A DNA stretch of 42,442 bases, taken from Mycobacterium sp. E183 (GTDB taxonomy: Bacteria; Actinomycetota; Actinomycetes; Mycobacteriales; Mycobacteriaceae). The stretch is taken from assembly GCF_001667735.1 (NCBI RefSeq), contig NZ_LZJN01000172.1, positions 1 to 42,442 of the forward strand, given 5' to 3'. Both the position numbers and the translations under genes were made by a program. The notes below the pieces were generated by a model. It saw nothing but the letters and a program-made list of their open reading frames with translations. It ran no database searches and was not told where the DNA came from. Positions 8,239 through 15,884 of this stretch are shown piece by piece. How positions within the stretch are numbered: the first letter of the stretch is position 1; each line of letters begins with the position of its first letter.

Positions 8239-10170
8239 TCACTTCCCTTGCCGTACCACGAATTGGGCCCAATCGGGCTCGCGGACCGCCGCCCAGTACT
8301 CGTTGAGGCGCCACGGACTGACGGTGTGGATCTCCCCGTCGGCGTTCTTGAAGTAGGAGTGTTTGACCGCGGGGTGCGCCCACACCATCTTCTTGATCTG
8401 GGTCTGCGTCCGCTCATGCCACGCGGCGGCGGCGTCGGGCTTCGGCTCCAGCGAGTGCACGTCCCCTTCGGCCAGCCGCGCCAGGCACTGGTCGATGTAG
8501 CGCATCTGCAGTTCGGACTGGAAGATCAGGCTGCCACCGTGGGCGAGGTGGGTCCCGGGCCCGTAGATGATGAACAAGTTGGGGAACTTCGGGACGGTGA
8601 TGCCGAGGTAGGCGTACGGACGGCTCCCCCACATCTCGCGCAGGTCGACCCCGTCGCGGCCGGTGATCTTCAGCGGCCACAACACGTCGGTGTGCCGGAA
8701 TCCCGTGGCGTACACGATGATGTCGGCCTCGTGCGTCTCGCCGTCTTGGGTGACGATGCCGTGTGGGATGATCCGCCGGATGGGCGTGCGCACCAGGTCG
8801 ACGTTGTCGCGTCGCAGCGTCTGCAGCCAGCTGCCGTTGTCCTGCAGGGTCCGTTTGCCGCAGGCGGGATAGTCCGGCATCACCTTGCCCAGCAGTTCGT
8901 CCCCTTCACCGACCTGGCTGGTGATCCACTGGGAGAACATCATCTGGGCGGCGGCGTTGATGTCGCTGACGGCGTGGTCCTGGTCGGCGTAGTTCGGGTC
9001 GCTTTCCGCGGCGTCCAGGCCCTTGTCGGACCCGGGCCAGAGCACCAGAAACCGGTACCACCGTCCATAGAACGGCAGGTGGCGCATGGCCCAGCGCATG
9101 CCCTCGCCGACCTCGTCGTGGTACATCGGGTTGGGGAACATCCACTGCGCGGTCCGCTGGAACACGGTGAGGTGCTCGACCTCCGGGGCGATGCTGGGGG
9201 CGATCTGGAAGCCGCTGGCGCCGGCGCCGATCAGCGCGACCCGCTTGCCGCGCAGGTCGACCGAGTGGTCCCAGGCGGCGGAGTGAAATGACGGCCCCGC
9301 GAAGCTGTCGGCGCCGTCGAAGTGGGGGATGTTCGGCCGGTTCAGCTGGCCGACCGCGGTGATCAGGGCTCGCGCGCGCACGGTGCTCGTCTGGCCCTCG
9401 GCGCCGCGCAGCCGGATGCTCCAGGTGGCGTCGTCGTCGACCCACTCGGCGGCCAGCACCTCGGTGTTCCACAGCACGTGCTCGGCCAGGTCGTGCTTCG
9501 CCATGACCTTCGTGAAGTAGTCCTGCAGTTCGTGTTGTTCGGCGAAGAAATGTGTCCAGTCGTTATTGGGTTCGAAGCTGTAGCAATAGAAGTGGTTCGC
9601 GACGTCGACGCGCGCACCGGGATAGCTGTTCTCCCACCATGTTCCGCCCGGTCCGGCGTTCTTCTCCACGATGGTGAACGGAATGTTTGCCTGCTTGAGC
9701 CGGATTCCGGCCAAGATGCCCGATTCGCCGCAGCCGACGACGAGGACCGGCATGTCCGCCGCGTCGTCGGCCGGCAGGGCATGGGGGCGGCGGGGATCGA
9801 CGCCGTCGAGGTCCATCTCTTCCAGGATCAGCGGCAGGTAATCGTCGGGCACGTGCTCGCAGGCCGCCCAGTCCATCATCTCCCGAATGAGGTCGAGGCT
9901 CAGGGGCTTTGGCTCTGGGCAACCGCGGTCCCGATAGTCGATGATCGCCGGCAGGGCCGCCGCGCGGGCCCGCGCCTTGTCCTCCTCGGACATGAACCCC
10001 TGAATCTCGTTGAGGAAGACGCCCATCTGTTTGAAGTCGCGGATGAACCGCGGGTCACCGGTGATGTGCACCAGCGAAAGCAACAGCGTCGGGATGCTGA
10101 CGTCCGCGAGGGCGGCCTCGATCTCCGCCGTGGACGTGGTGAAGGGATCGCCGGCATAGGCGCTGCGCAT
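8239..10170 (-). CDS. Flavin-dependent Baeyer-Villiger-type monooxygenase with N-terminal extension
   Basis: A 643-aa FAD/NADPH monooxygenase. The first ~140 residues form an extra helical domain, as in 4-hydroxyacetophenone monooxygenase-type enzymes. The FAD Rossmann motif is GCGESG (146-151), an unusual form of GxGxxG; GTWWENSYPGARVDV follows; the Baeyer-Villiger fingerprint FAGPSFHSAAWD (290-301) matches FxGxxxHxxxW; the NADPH motif is GAGASG (315-320); and a YATGF motif lies in the C-terminal half. It probably inserts oxygen into a ketone to give an ester or lactone. It is the first gene of a two-gene unit with the zinc dehydrogenase. The substrate is unknown. Confidence 0.9.
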   Translation of the reverse strand: MRSAYAGDPFTTSTAEIEAALADVSIPTLLLSLVHITGDPRFIRDFKQMGVFLNEIQGFMSEEDKARARAAALPAIIDYRDRGCPEPKPLSLDLIREMMDWAACEHVPDDYLPLILEEMDLDGVDPRRPHALPADDAADMPVLVVGCGESGILAGIRLKQANIPFTIVEKNAGPGGTWWENSYPGARVDVANHFYCYSFEPNNDWTHFFAEQHELQDYFTKVMAKHDLAEHVLWNTEVLAAEWVDDDATWSIRLRGAEGQTSTVRARALITAVGQLNRPNIPHFDGADSFAGPSFHSAAWDHSVDLRGKRVALIGAGASGFQIAPSIAPEVEHLTVFQRTAQWMFPNPMYHDEVGEGMRWAMRHLPFYGRWYRFLVLWPGSDKGLDAAESDPNYADQDHAVSDINAAAQMMFSQWITSQVGEGDELLGKVMPDYPACGKRTLQDNGSWLQTLRRDNVDLVRTPIRRIIPHGIVTQDGETHEADIIVYATGFRHTDVLWPLKITGRDGVDLREMWGSRPYAYLGITVPKFPNLFIIYGPGTHLAHGGSLIFQSELQMRYIDQCLARLAEGDVHSLEPKPDAAAAWHERTQTQIKKMVWAHPAVKHSYFKNADGEIHTVSPWRLNEYWAAVREPDWAQFVVRQGK

Positions 10171-10200
10171 CGAGCCGATCCTCTCGGAGACGGGCGTAAC

Positions 10201-10231
10201 CCAATTACGCGACGTGCGGTGTCGTAATTGG
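10201..10231. promoter_or_regulatory. Inverted repeat, candidate operator of the monooxygenase-dehydrogenase unit
   Basis: CCAATTACG at 10201-10209 and its perfect complement CGTAATTGG at 10223-10231 are separated by 13 bases. The element lies 31 bases upstream of the monooxygenase start, a usual place for a TetR-type repressor site. No regulator gene is adjacent, so the binding protein is unknown. Confidence 0.45.
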
Positions 10232-10241
10232 CAGCACTACG

Positions 10242-10421
10242 CTACCCGCTGGCCACGGAGCGGATCAATAGTCCGATCGCTACGGCGGGTCGACGTCCTC
10301 GTCCCCGTCCGACATCAGCTTTTCGGGGTGGTGGAAGGTAGGAGTGGCCGAGAATGCGGGAAACGACATCGCTCAGCGCGGCATAGTCCGCGGCGATCTC
10401 CTCACGGTTACTCGAACGCAT
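10242..10421 (-). pseudogene. Short ORF resembling the N-terminus of a 13E12-family (HNH endonuclease) gene
   Basis: From ATG 10421 the minus strand encodes MRSSNREEIAADYAALSDV and continues to a stop at 10242 (59 aa). The first ~22 residues resemble the start of mycobacterial 13E12-repeat proteins (S-x-REEI followed by an AL motif), recalled from memory. The rest is Arg/Pro-rich and unlike them, and the long DUF222 and HNH parts are absent, so this looks like a truncated remnant. A frame one base over ends in an acidic stretch (MSDGDEDVDPP) at about 10279, hinting at a frameshift. The start codon lies inside a perfect LexA box. Confidence 0.4.
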
Positions 10422-10427
10422 GTTCGA
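10412..10427. promoter_or_regulatory. LexA-binding SOS box
   Basis: TCGAACGCATGTTCGA is a perfect match to the mycobacterial SOS box TCGAAC-N4-GTTCGA. On the minus strand a TACTAT (-10 type, complement at 10428-10433) lies directly upstream, six bases before the ATG at 10421, so a leaderless LexA-controlled transcript could start at that codon and run toward the monooxygenase gene. Confidence 0.8.
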
Positions 10428-10637
10428 ATAGTACGGCGGGCCACCGACAACAATCCGTTCGGCGACCAGACGGATGTCGAGCGGCCCCTGAATGACGAGT
10501 TTGAGCTGTCTGATCCCGCTCGCCCCGATCGCCGCTGAAACTCAAGTGGCAGAAGTGATTCCATTTCGACGTGGGGCTGGGAAACAATGGGTGCACGTCG
10601 ACGCGTGCTCCCAGTGGCACGGAGATGGAGGAGCGCC

Positions 10638-11102
10638 ATGGCCTCGTTGCTCACGGCCTGCGCCGGATTCCTGCTCGCAGTCTTGTGGATGGATCTGATC
10701 TTCGATGTGCAGGTGCTCCGATTCCGTTCTCCGCCAGCCGATCTGCCCGAGGAGGTGCTCGCTTCCATCGCGGCTTACTACCATCGCGCCACCACCACGT
10801 CTCGCCCGATGAATCGGCTGATCGCCGCCGTCATGGTGATCCTGGTGGCGGCGTTGACCTACCAGTCCGCGCTGGGGCCGGAGCCGTGGTGGCTGCTGGC
10901 ACTGTCGGTCGTCCTGGCCGGGCTTCCGATCATGCTCGCGCTGACGCAAACGGTCCCCGACGCGGTGCGGCTGGGGCGGCGCGCGGACGATCCGCCCGAG
11001 CAGACCCGGCTGGCGCGCTCCGTCTGCCGGGATCACCTGGTGTGTGCCGGCTGCATGTTCGCGTTCGTGGCGCTGTGGGTCGTGCGCAGCGCCGCACTCT
11101 GA
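10638..11102 (+). CDS. Four-segment integral membrane protein of unknown function
   Basis: A 154-aa membrane protein with hydrophobic segments at about residues 5-25, 59-78, 84-104 and 131-149. The ATG at 10638 follows a GGAGGAG ribosome site. The first segment contains a WMDLIFDVQ motif with two acidic residues within or next to the membrane. Three Cys cluster at 130-139. I do not recognise the family. It precedes the nitronate monooxygenase on the same strand with 124 bases between, which contain that gene's own promoter elements. Confidence 0.7.
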   Translation: MASLLTACAGFLLAVLWMDLIFDVQVLRFRSPPADLPEEVLASIAAYYHRATTTSRPMNRLIAAVMVILVAALTYQSALGPEPWWLLALSVVLAGLPIMLALTQTVPDAVRLGRRADDPPEQTRLARSVCRDHLVCAGCMFAFVALWVVRSAAL

Positions 11103-11175
11103 CGGGGCCGACGGGTCGTAGTGACAAAACGCAGGTCAAGACCCGCTGGCCACGTCAATGCGGTTCGTACTAAAC

Positions 11176-11195
11176 TAGAACACGTTTCAATTTGT
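11176..11195. promoter_or_regulatory. KstR-like operator upstream of nitronate monooxygenase
   Basis: TAGAACACGTTTCA at 11176-11189 matches all fixed positions of the KstR consensus TnnAACnnGTTnnA. Its 18-base core and flank, GAACACGTTTCAATTTGT (11178-11195), recurs exactly at 13449-13466 before the CYP125-like gene. It ends about 31-37 bases before the ATG at 11227, suited to blocking transcription. Confidence 0.6.
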
Positions 11196-11226
11196 TGAGC
11201 TTCGGTTCCGCGCCCCAGGAGTAGGC

Positions 11227-12357
11227 ATGCACACCGCCATCTGCGATGAGCTTGGTATTGAGTTTCCGATTTTCGCGTTCACCCACTGCCGTGATGTCGT
11301 GGTGGCGGTCAGCAAGGCCGGGGGGTTCGGCGTCCTCGGCGCGGTCGGCTTCACCCCCGAGCAGCTGGAGATCGAACTCAACTGGATTGACGAGAACATC
11401 GGCGACCACCCCTACGGCGTCGACATCGTCATCCCGAACAAGTACGAGGGCATGGACTCGCACCTCTCGGCCGAAGAGCTCGCCGAGACGCTGCGCAAGA
11501 TGGTGCCCCAGGAACACCTCGACTTCGGCAAGAAGATCCTCGCCGACCACGGCGTGCCGATCGAGGACAGCGACGGCGACAGCCTGCAGCTGCTCGGGTG
11601 GACCGAGGCGACCGCCACGCCCCAGGTCGAGGTGGCGCTGAAGCACCCGAAGGTGAAGATGATCGCCAACGCGCTCGGCACTCCCCCGCCCGACATGATC
11701 AAGCACATCCACGAGGCCGGGCTCAAAGTCGCCGCGCTGTGCGGCTCGCCGTCGCAGGCCCGCAAGCACGCGGACGCGGGCGTCGACATCATCATCGCCC
11801 AGGGCGGCGAGGCCGGCGGCCACTGCGGTGAGGTCGGCTCAATCGTGTTGTGGCCGCAGGTGGTCAAGGAAGTCGCCCCCGTGCCGGTGCTGGCGGCCGG
11901 CGGTATCGGCAGCGGCCAGCAGATCGCCGCGGCGTTGGCGCTGGGGGCCCAAGGCGCATGGACGGGCTCGCAGTGGCTGATGGTCGAGGAATCCTCGAAC
12001 ACGCCGGTTCAGCAGCAGGCGTACGTCAAGGCGGGCAGCCGGGACACCGTTCGCAGCCGGTCGTTCACCGGTAAGCCGGCCCGCATGTTGCGCAACGACT
12101 GGACCGAGGCGTGGGAGCAGCCGGACAACCCGAAGCCGCTCGGTATGCCGTTGCAGTACATGGTCTCCGGCATGGCGGTGCGGGCCACCAACCGGTACCC
12201 GAACGAGAGCGTGGACGTCGCGTTCAATCCGGTCGGTCAGGTCGTCGGTCAGTTCACCAAGGTGGAGAAGACGGCGACCGTCATCGAGCGCTGGGTGCAG
12301 GAATACCTGGAAGCGACCAACCGGCTTGACGAACTCAACGAGGCCGCGTCGGTCTGA
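11227..12357 (+). CDS. Nitronate monooxygenase / 2-nitropropane dioxygenase-type FMN enzyme
   Basis: A 376-aa FMN TIM-barrel protein of the nitronate monooxygenase/IMP dehydrogenase-like family, counterpart of Rv1894c. Seen: an N-terminal strand with FGVLGAVGF, the IIAQGGEAGGHCG segment (active-site His region), and the phosphate-binding VLAAGGIGSGQQIAAALALGAQG. An AGGAG ribosome site precedes the ATG at 11227. Related enzymes oxidise alkyl nitronates or act in quinone or lipid metabolism; the true substrate is unknown. The KstR-like operator in its promoter suggests control by sterol or lipid intermediates. Confidence 0.87.
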   Translation: MHTAICDELGIEFPIFAFTHCRDVVVAVSKAGGFGVLGAVGFTPEQLEIELNWIDENIGDHPYGVDIVIPNKYEGMDSHLSAEELAETLRKMVPQEHLDFGKKILADHGVPIEDSDGDSLQLLGWTEATATPQVEVALKHPKVKMIANALGTPPPDMIKHIHEAGLKVAALCGSPSQARKHADAGVDIIIAQGGEAGGHCGEVGSIVLWPQVVKEVAPVPVLAAGGIGSGQQIAAALALGAQGAWTGSQWLMVEESSNTPVQQQAYVKAGSRDTVRSRSFTGKPARMLRNDWTEAWEQPDNPKPLGMPLQYMVSGMAVRATNRYPNESVDVAFNPVGQVVGQFTKVEKTATVIERWVQEYLEATNRLDELNEAASV

Positions 12358-12365
12358 CGGCGGAA

Positions 12366-12593
12366 CTAGACCTCGTCGTCGTCGAGCGCGTCGCGGCCGC
12401 TGAACATCTCCCTCGTCCTGTCGACCGCGTACGTGCCGATCTCGATCGAGTTCTGAACGATCCCGCTGGCGCCGCCGGAGATGTCACCGCGGATGATGTC
12501 GCTGGCGTGTTCGACGATGTCGGAGGCCTTTTCGACCGCGTTGGTCGCGATGTCCTTGGCCGCGTCGACCGCATCCTTCGGGTTGAAAGCCAT
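12366..12593 (-). CDS. Small conserved mycobacterial protein, Rv1893-like
   Basis: A 75-aa acidic, Ala/Ile-rich protein starting MAFNPKDAVDAAKDIATNA, with a repeated amphipathic pattern (KASDIVEHASDIIRGDI) predicted as long helices. It matches my memory of Rv1893 in the same place next to the nitronate monooxygenase. No signal peptide or membrane segment. A GGAGACTCGAG stretch precedes the ATG. Function unknown. It is convergent with the nitronate monooxygenase, eight bases between stops. Confidence 0.8.
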   Translation of the reverse strand: MAFNPKDAVDAAKDIATNAVEKASDIVEHASDIIRGDISGGASGIVQNSIEIGTYAVDRTREMFSGRDALDDDEV

Positions 12594-12650
12594 CTCGAGT
12601 CTCCTTTGGTCGCAGGACAGTTGCTATGACTCTAGCCGGGGTGCGCCGGG

Positions 12651-12941
12651 CTAGTAGTTCACCAGGCTGCGCCAGTAGTCCTCGGGGATTTCGGCCCCGG
12701 ACCGCAAGATTCGGGCCAGGCCGACGGCCATCGCGATCCCCAGCAGGCCGAGCCACAGCCCGGCCAGCCCGATGATTCCCCACAGCACGGCGGTGACCGC
12801 GGGCCACGGCGATAGCACTGCGAGGACCGGCGCGAAAAAGAATCCCGTCCCGATGTACCACGCCGAGCCGGCACGATCGGACGCGAGGACGAACCGAAGC
12901 CAGCGCGGGACGAGGGTCTCGCCGGGCCGGCCGTCGTTCAT
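12651..12941 (-). CDS. Small membrane protein, Rv1892-like
   Basis: A 96-aa protein with two hydrophobic segments at about residues 27-45 and 49-75 and a C-terminal soluble tail ending EIPEDYWRSLVNY. It is positioned as Rv1892 is in M. tuberculosis, between the Rv1893- and Rv1891-like genes on the same strand. It likely spans the membrane twice with both ends inside. Function unknown. Confidence 0.75.
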   Translation of the reverse strand: MNDGRPGETLVPRWLRFVLASDRAGSAWYIGTGFFFAPVLAVLSPWPAVTAVLWGIIGLAGLWLGLLGIAMAVGLARILRSGAEIPEDYWRSLVNY

Positions 12942-12952
12942 GACTCAGCCGC

Positions 12953-13351
12953 TCATCCGGCCGGAGGGAAGAATCCCGCCCCGGTGAACCAGCCCTCTTG
13001 CCAACCCTGCGCCCCCAGGCACAGCATCGGCAGCCCGCGATCCGACTGCGCCGCCGCCTGCGGTCCAGGGCACTTCGCGCCGGCCTGCTGCACCCCGTAC
13101 AGGGGGTAGGAGATGACCCAATACCCGGTGGTGGCCGCGGGGAACTGGTTCGGCGGGGGGAAGTGGCACGCCTCGGCCTGGCCGCTGGGGCCCCGACCGA
13201 AGATGAAGCGCTCGTAGTTGTCGCACGGCGCGCCCAACGAGGCCTGATAGTTCATGCCTGGCACGTCGCCGTCGTACCCGGCTGCGGCGCTCGGCGCCAT
13301 GCCGATCGCGATGCCCGCTATCGAAGCGGCGCTGAGCAGTTCCCGAATCAT
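12953..13351 (-). CDS. Secreted conserved protein, Rv1891-like
   Basis: A 132-aa exported protein. A signal peptide covers about residues 1-24 (MIRELLSAASIAGIAIGM, cleavage after SAAA). The mature part is rich in Gly, Pro and aromatics, with four Cys (GAPCD, EACHF, AKCPG, MLCLG) likely forming two disulphides. The ATG at 13351 follows a GGGGTGG stretch. It lies eleven bases upstream of the Rv1892-like gene, forming a three-gene unit with it and the Rv1893-like gene. Function unknown. Confidence 0.8.
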   Translation of the reverse strand: MIRELLSAASIAGIAIGMAPSAAAGYDGDVPGMNYQASLGAPCDNYERFIFGRGPSGQAEACHFPPPNQFPAATTGYWVISYPLYGVQQAGAKCPGPQAAAQSDRGLPMLCLGAQGWQEGWFTGAGFFPPAG

Positions 13352-13446
13352 GTTCCACCCCGCCTGTCGTCGCCGGTGACCTGCACCAAAGCATATCCAT
13401 CGAGACGCGGGCCACAAGACCGTATCGGCCAAGCGGCCCGAGAACG

Positions 13447-13466
13447 AGGAACACGTTTCAATTTGT
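13447..13466. promoter_or_regulatory. KstR-like operator upstream of CYP125-like gene
   Basis: AGGAACACGTTTCA (13447-13460) fits the KstR consensus except for the first base. The 18-base sequence GAACACGTTTCAATTTGT (13449-13466) is identical to that before the nitronate monooxygenase. It lies about 100 bases before the P450 start codon and about 100 bases from the divergent Rv1891-like start, so it could act on either. Confidence 0.55.
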
Positions 13467-13562
13467 GCCCGGCGATCTTGTGTCAACGCTTCCCAACCGT
13501 GGTGCGGCAATGGTTTATTTGCACAAAGACGACTAGACCACTTCGTCATCGAGGAGCGGGCA

Positions 13563-14846
13563 ATGCCAACCGTCGAGCCAACCGCCAAGCCGGTCCCCAA
13601 TCTTCCTCCCGGATTCGACTTCACCGACCCGGACATCCACGCCGAGCGGTTGCCGGTGGAGGAACTGGCCGAACTGCGGCGGACCGCGTCGATCTGGTGG
13701 AACGAACAACCGATCGGGGCCGGCGGATTCGACGACGGCGGCTTCTGGGTGGTGTCCAAGCACAAGGACGTCAAAGAGGTCTCGCTACGCAGCGACGTCT
13801 TCTCCAGCCTGAAAAACACCGCGCTGCCGCGCTACAAGGACGGAACGGTCGGCGAACAAGTCGAACGCGGCAAGTTCGTCCTGCTCAACATGGATGCGCC
13901 GCAACACACTCGGCTGCGCAAGATCATCTCGCGGGCGTTCACCCCCCGGGCCATCGAGCGCCTGCGCGACGACCTCGCCGAGCGGGCGCGGCGCATCGTC
14001 GCGGAAGCGGCGGCGGAGGGGCGCGGTGACTTCGTCGAGCAGGTCTCGTGCGAGTTGCCGTTGCAGGCGATTGCCGGGTTGATGGGTGTGCCGCAGGAAG
14101 ACCGCAAGAAGCTCTTCCACTGGTCCAACGAGATGGTCGGCGACCAGGATCCGGAGTTCGCCAGCAACGACGCCATCACCGCGTCCGTCGAACTCATCAT
14201 GTACGGCATGCAGATGGCCGCCGACCGGACGGCGAATCCCGGCGAAGACCTCGTCACCAAGTTGGTCCAGGCGGACATCGACGGCCACAAGCTCTCCGAC
14301 GACGAGTTCGGCTTCTTCGTCATCCTGCTGGCCGTGGCCGGCAACGAAACAACCCGCAACTCCATCACCCAGGGCATGATGGCCTTCACCGACTTCCCCG
14401 ATCAGTGGGAGCTGTTCAAGAGGGAGCGCCCCGCCACCGCGGCCGACGAGATCGTCCGGTGGGCCACCCCGGTGACGTCATTCCAGCGCACCGCGCTCGA
14501 GGACTACGAACTGTCCGGCGTGCAGATCAAGAAGGGCCAGCGGGTGGTGATGGTCTACCGCTCAGCCAATTTCGACGAGGACGTCTTCGACGACCCGTTC
14601 ACCTTCAACATCCTGCGCGACCCGAACCCGCACGTGGGTTTCGGCGGGACCGGCGCGCATTACTGCATCGGCGCGAACCTGGCGCGCATGACCATCGACC
14701 TGATGTTCAACGCCATCGCCGACGGCATCCCGAACCTGGAATCGATCGGGAAGCCCGAACGGCTCCGATCCGGCTGGCTCAACGGGATCAAGCACTGGCA
14801 GGTCGACTACCACACCGACGGCGCGAAATCCCCTGCCGCCCAGTAG
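13563..14846 (+). CDS. Cytochrome P450, CYP125-like (sterol C26/C27 hydroxylase type)
   Basis: A 427-aa P450. The I-helix is AGNETT (259-264), the ExxR motif EIVR (296-299), and the heme loop FGGTGAHYCIG (360-370) with Cys368. Long stretches agree with my memory of M. tuberculosis CYP125 (Rv3545c): PPGFDFTDPDI near the N-terminus, DFVEQVSCELPLQAIAGL, NETTRNSITQGMMAF and LRSGWLNGIKHWQVDY. CYP125 oxidises the cholesterol side-chain terminus in the cytoplasm. A GAGGAG site precedes the ATG. A dehydrogenase follows after ten bases, and a KstR-like site lies upstream. It sits outside the usual cholesterol cluster, so it may be a paralogue with altered substrate. Confidence 0.9.
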   Translation: MPTVEPTAKPVPNLPPGFDFTDPDIHAERLPVEELAELRRTASIWWNEQPIGAGGFDDGGFWVVSKHKDVKEVSLRSDVFSSLKNTALPRYKDGTVGEQVERGKFVLLNMDAPQHTRLRKIISRAFTPRAIERLRDDLAERARRIVAEAAAEGRGDFVEQVSCELPLQAIAGLMGVPQEDRKKLFHWSNEMVGDQDPEFASNDAITASVELIMYGMQMAADRTANPGEDLVTKLVQADIDGHKLSDDEFGFFVILLAVAGNETTRNSITQGMMAFTDFPDQWELFKRERPATAADEIVRWATPVTSFQRTALEDYELSGVQIKKGQRVVMVYRSANFDEDVFDDPFTFNILRDPNPHVGFGGTGAHYCIGANLARMTIDLMFNAIADGIPNLESIGKPERLRSGWLNGIKHWQVDYHTDGAKSPAAQ

Positions 14847-14856
14847 CCTCAACTGC

Positions 14857-15870
14857 ATGGCAACCCATCGAGCAGTTCACGTAGCGTCGGCCGGGGCACC
14901 GTTGGAACTGGTCGATGTCGAAACCAAGCCACCGGGACGCGGTGAGGCGCGGATAACCGTGACCGCGTGCGGAATCTGCGGCACGGACGCACACTTTGTC
15001 GCCGGTGGCTTCCCCGGCATGACGTGGCCGTTGACGCCCGGGCACGAAATCGCCGGGACGATAGCCGAACTCGGTGCGGGTGTGGACGGTTTCGCCGTCG
15101 GCGATCGTGTCGCGGTCGGGTGGTTCGGCGGGTGCTGCTACCACTGCGATGAATGCCGGAAAGGCCACTTCATCCATTGCGAGAACGGGAAGGTCCCCAG
15201 CTACCAATATCCAGGCGGGTACGCGGAATCGGTGACCGTCCCGGGGAGCGCGCTCGCTCGCACACCGGAAGGGCTTTCCGACGCGGAAGCCGCGCCGATG
15301 GGATGCGCCGGTGTGACCACCTATAACGCGCTGCGCCATACGAAGGCGGTGCCGGGCGACCGGGTCGCCATCCTCGGTGTCGGCGGGCTCGGGCACCTCG
15401 GGGTGCAGTTCGCCCGGGCGATGGGCTTCGAGACCATCGCCATCGCTCGCGGCACCGGCAAGGAGGGGGACGCCCGGAAGTTGGGCGCCCACCACTATAT
15501 TGACTCCACCGCCACCGATCCCGCGGAGGCGCTGAAGGCCTTGGGTGGGGCCGCGGTCGTGCTGGCGACCGCGGGCAACTCGCCGGCGATGGCCGCGACC
15601 GTCGGCGGGATATCGCCGCAGGGCGAGCTCGTCACCATTGGCGTCACGCCGGAACCGTTGCCGATCAGTCCCGTCCAGCTCATCACACCCGGGATCAGCA
15701 TCGTCGGGCATCCCTCGGGCACGGCGAAAGATGTTGAAGACACAATGCATTTCGCCGTGCTGTCCGGGGTGCGGGCCTGGGTCGAGGAACTGCCGCTGTC
15801 GCAGGCCGCCGAGGGCTACGCGGCGTTGGAGCAGGGACGCGCGCATTACCGCACGGTCCTGACGATGTGA
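14857..15870 (+). CDS. Zinc-dependent alcohol dehydrogenase (MDR family)
   Basis: A 337-aa zinc MDR enzyme. Catalytic zinc residues lie in CGICGTDAHF and GHEIAG; the structural zinc loop CCYHCDECRKGHFIHC has the four-Cys spacing; the cofactor motif is GVGGLGHLG. It begins ten bases after the P450 stop, so the two are likely cotranscribed, and it could oxidise the alcohol the P450 makes. It resembles the AdhA/AdhP-type bacterial dehydrogenases. Substrate and direction are inferred only. Confidence 0.88.
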   Translation: MATHRAVHVASAGAPLELVDVETKPPGRGEARITVTACGICGTDAHFVAGGFPGMTWPLTPGHEIAGTIAELGAGVDGFAVGDRVAVGWFGGCCYHCDECRKGHFIHCENGKVPSYQYPGGYAESVTVPGSALARTPEGLSDAEAAPMGCAGVTTYNALRHTKAVPGDRVAILGVGGLGHLGVQFARAMGFETIAIARGTGKEGDARKLGAHHYIDSTATDPAEALKALGGAAVVLATAGNSPAMAATVGGISPQGELVTIGVTPEPLPISPVQLITPGISIVGHPSGTAKDVEDTMHFAVLSGVRAWVEELPLSQAAEGYAALEQGRAHYRTVLTM

Positions 15871-15884
15871 TCGCACATCGGCCC

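Larger units (their letters stand above)
10171..10637. other. 467-base intergenic region
   Basis: Holds the CCAATTACG inverted repeat, the 13E12-like remnant and the SOS box. A plus-strand open frame at 10344-10538 (GTG start, 64 aa, acidic C-terminal half) has fairly GC-rich third positions but no recognisable family and no clear ribosome site; it overlaps the remnant and is left unassigned. Nothing else is recognised between 10540 and the next gene. Confidence 0.6.

Noticed and set aside
10344..10538. 64-codon plus-strand frame in the SOS-box region
   Set aside because: Its acidic second half looks faintly protein-like, but it overlaps the SOS-box remnant, has no clear ribosome site and matches no family I know.
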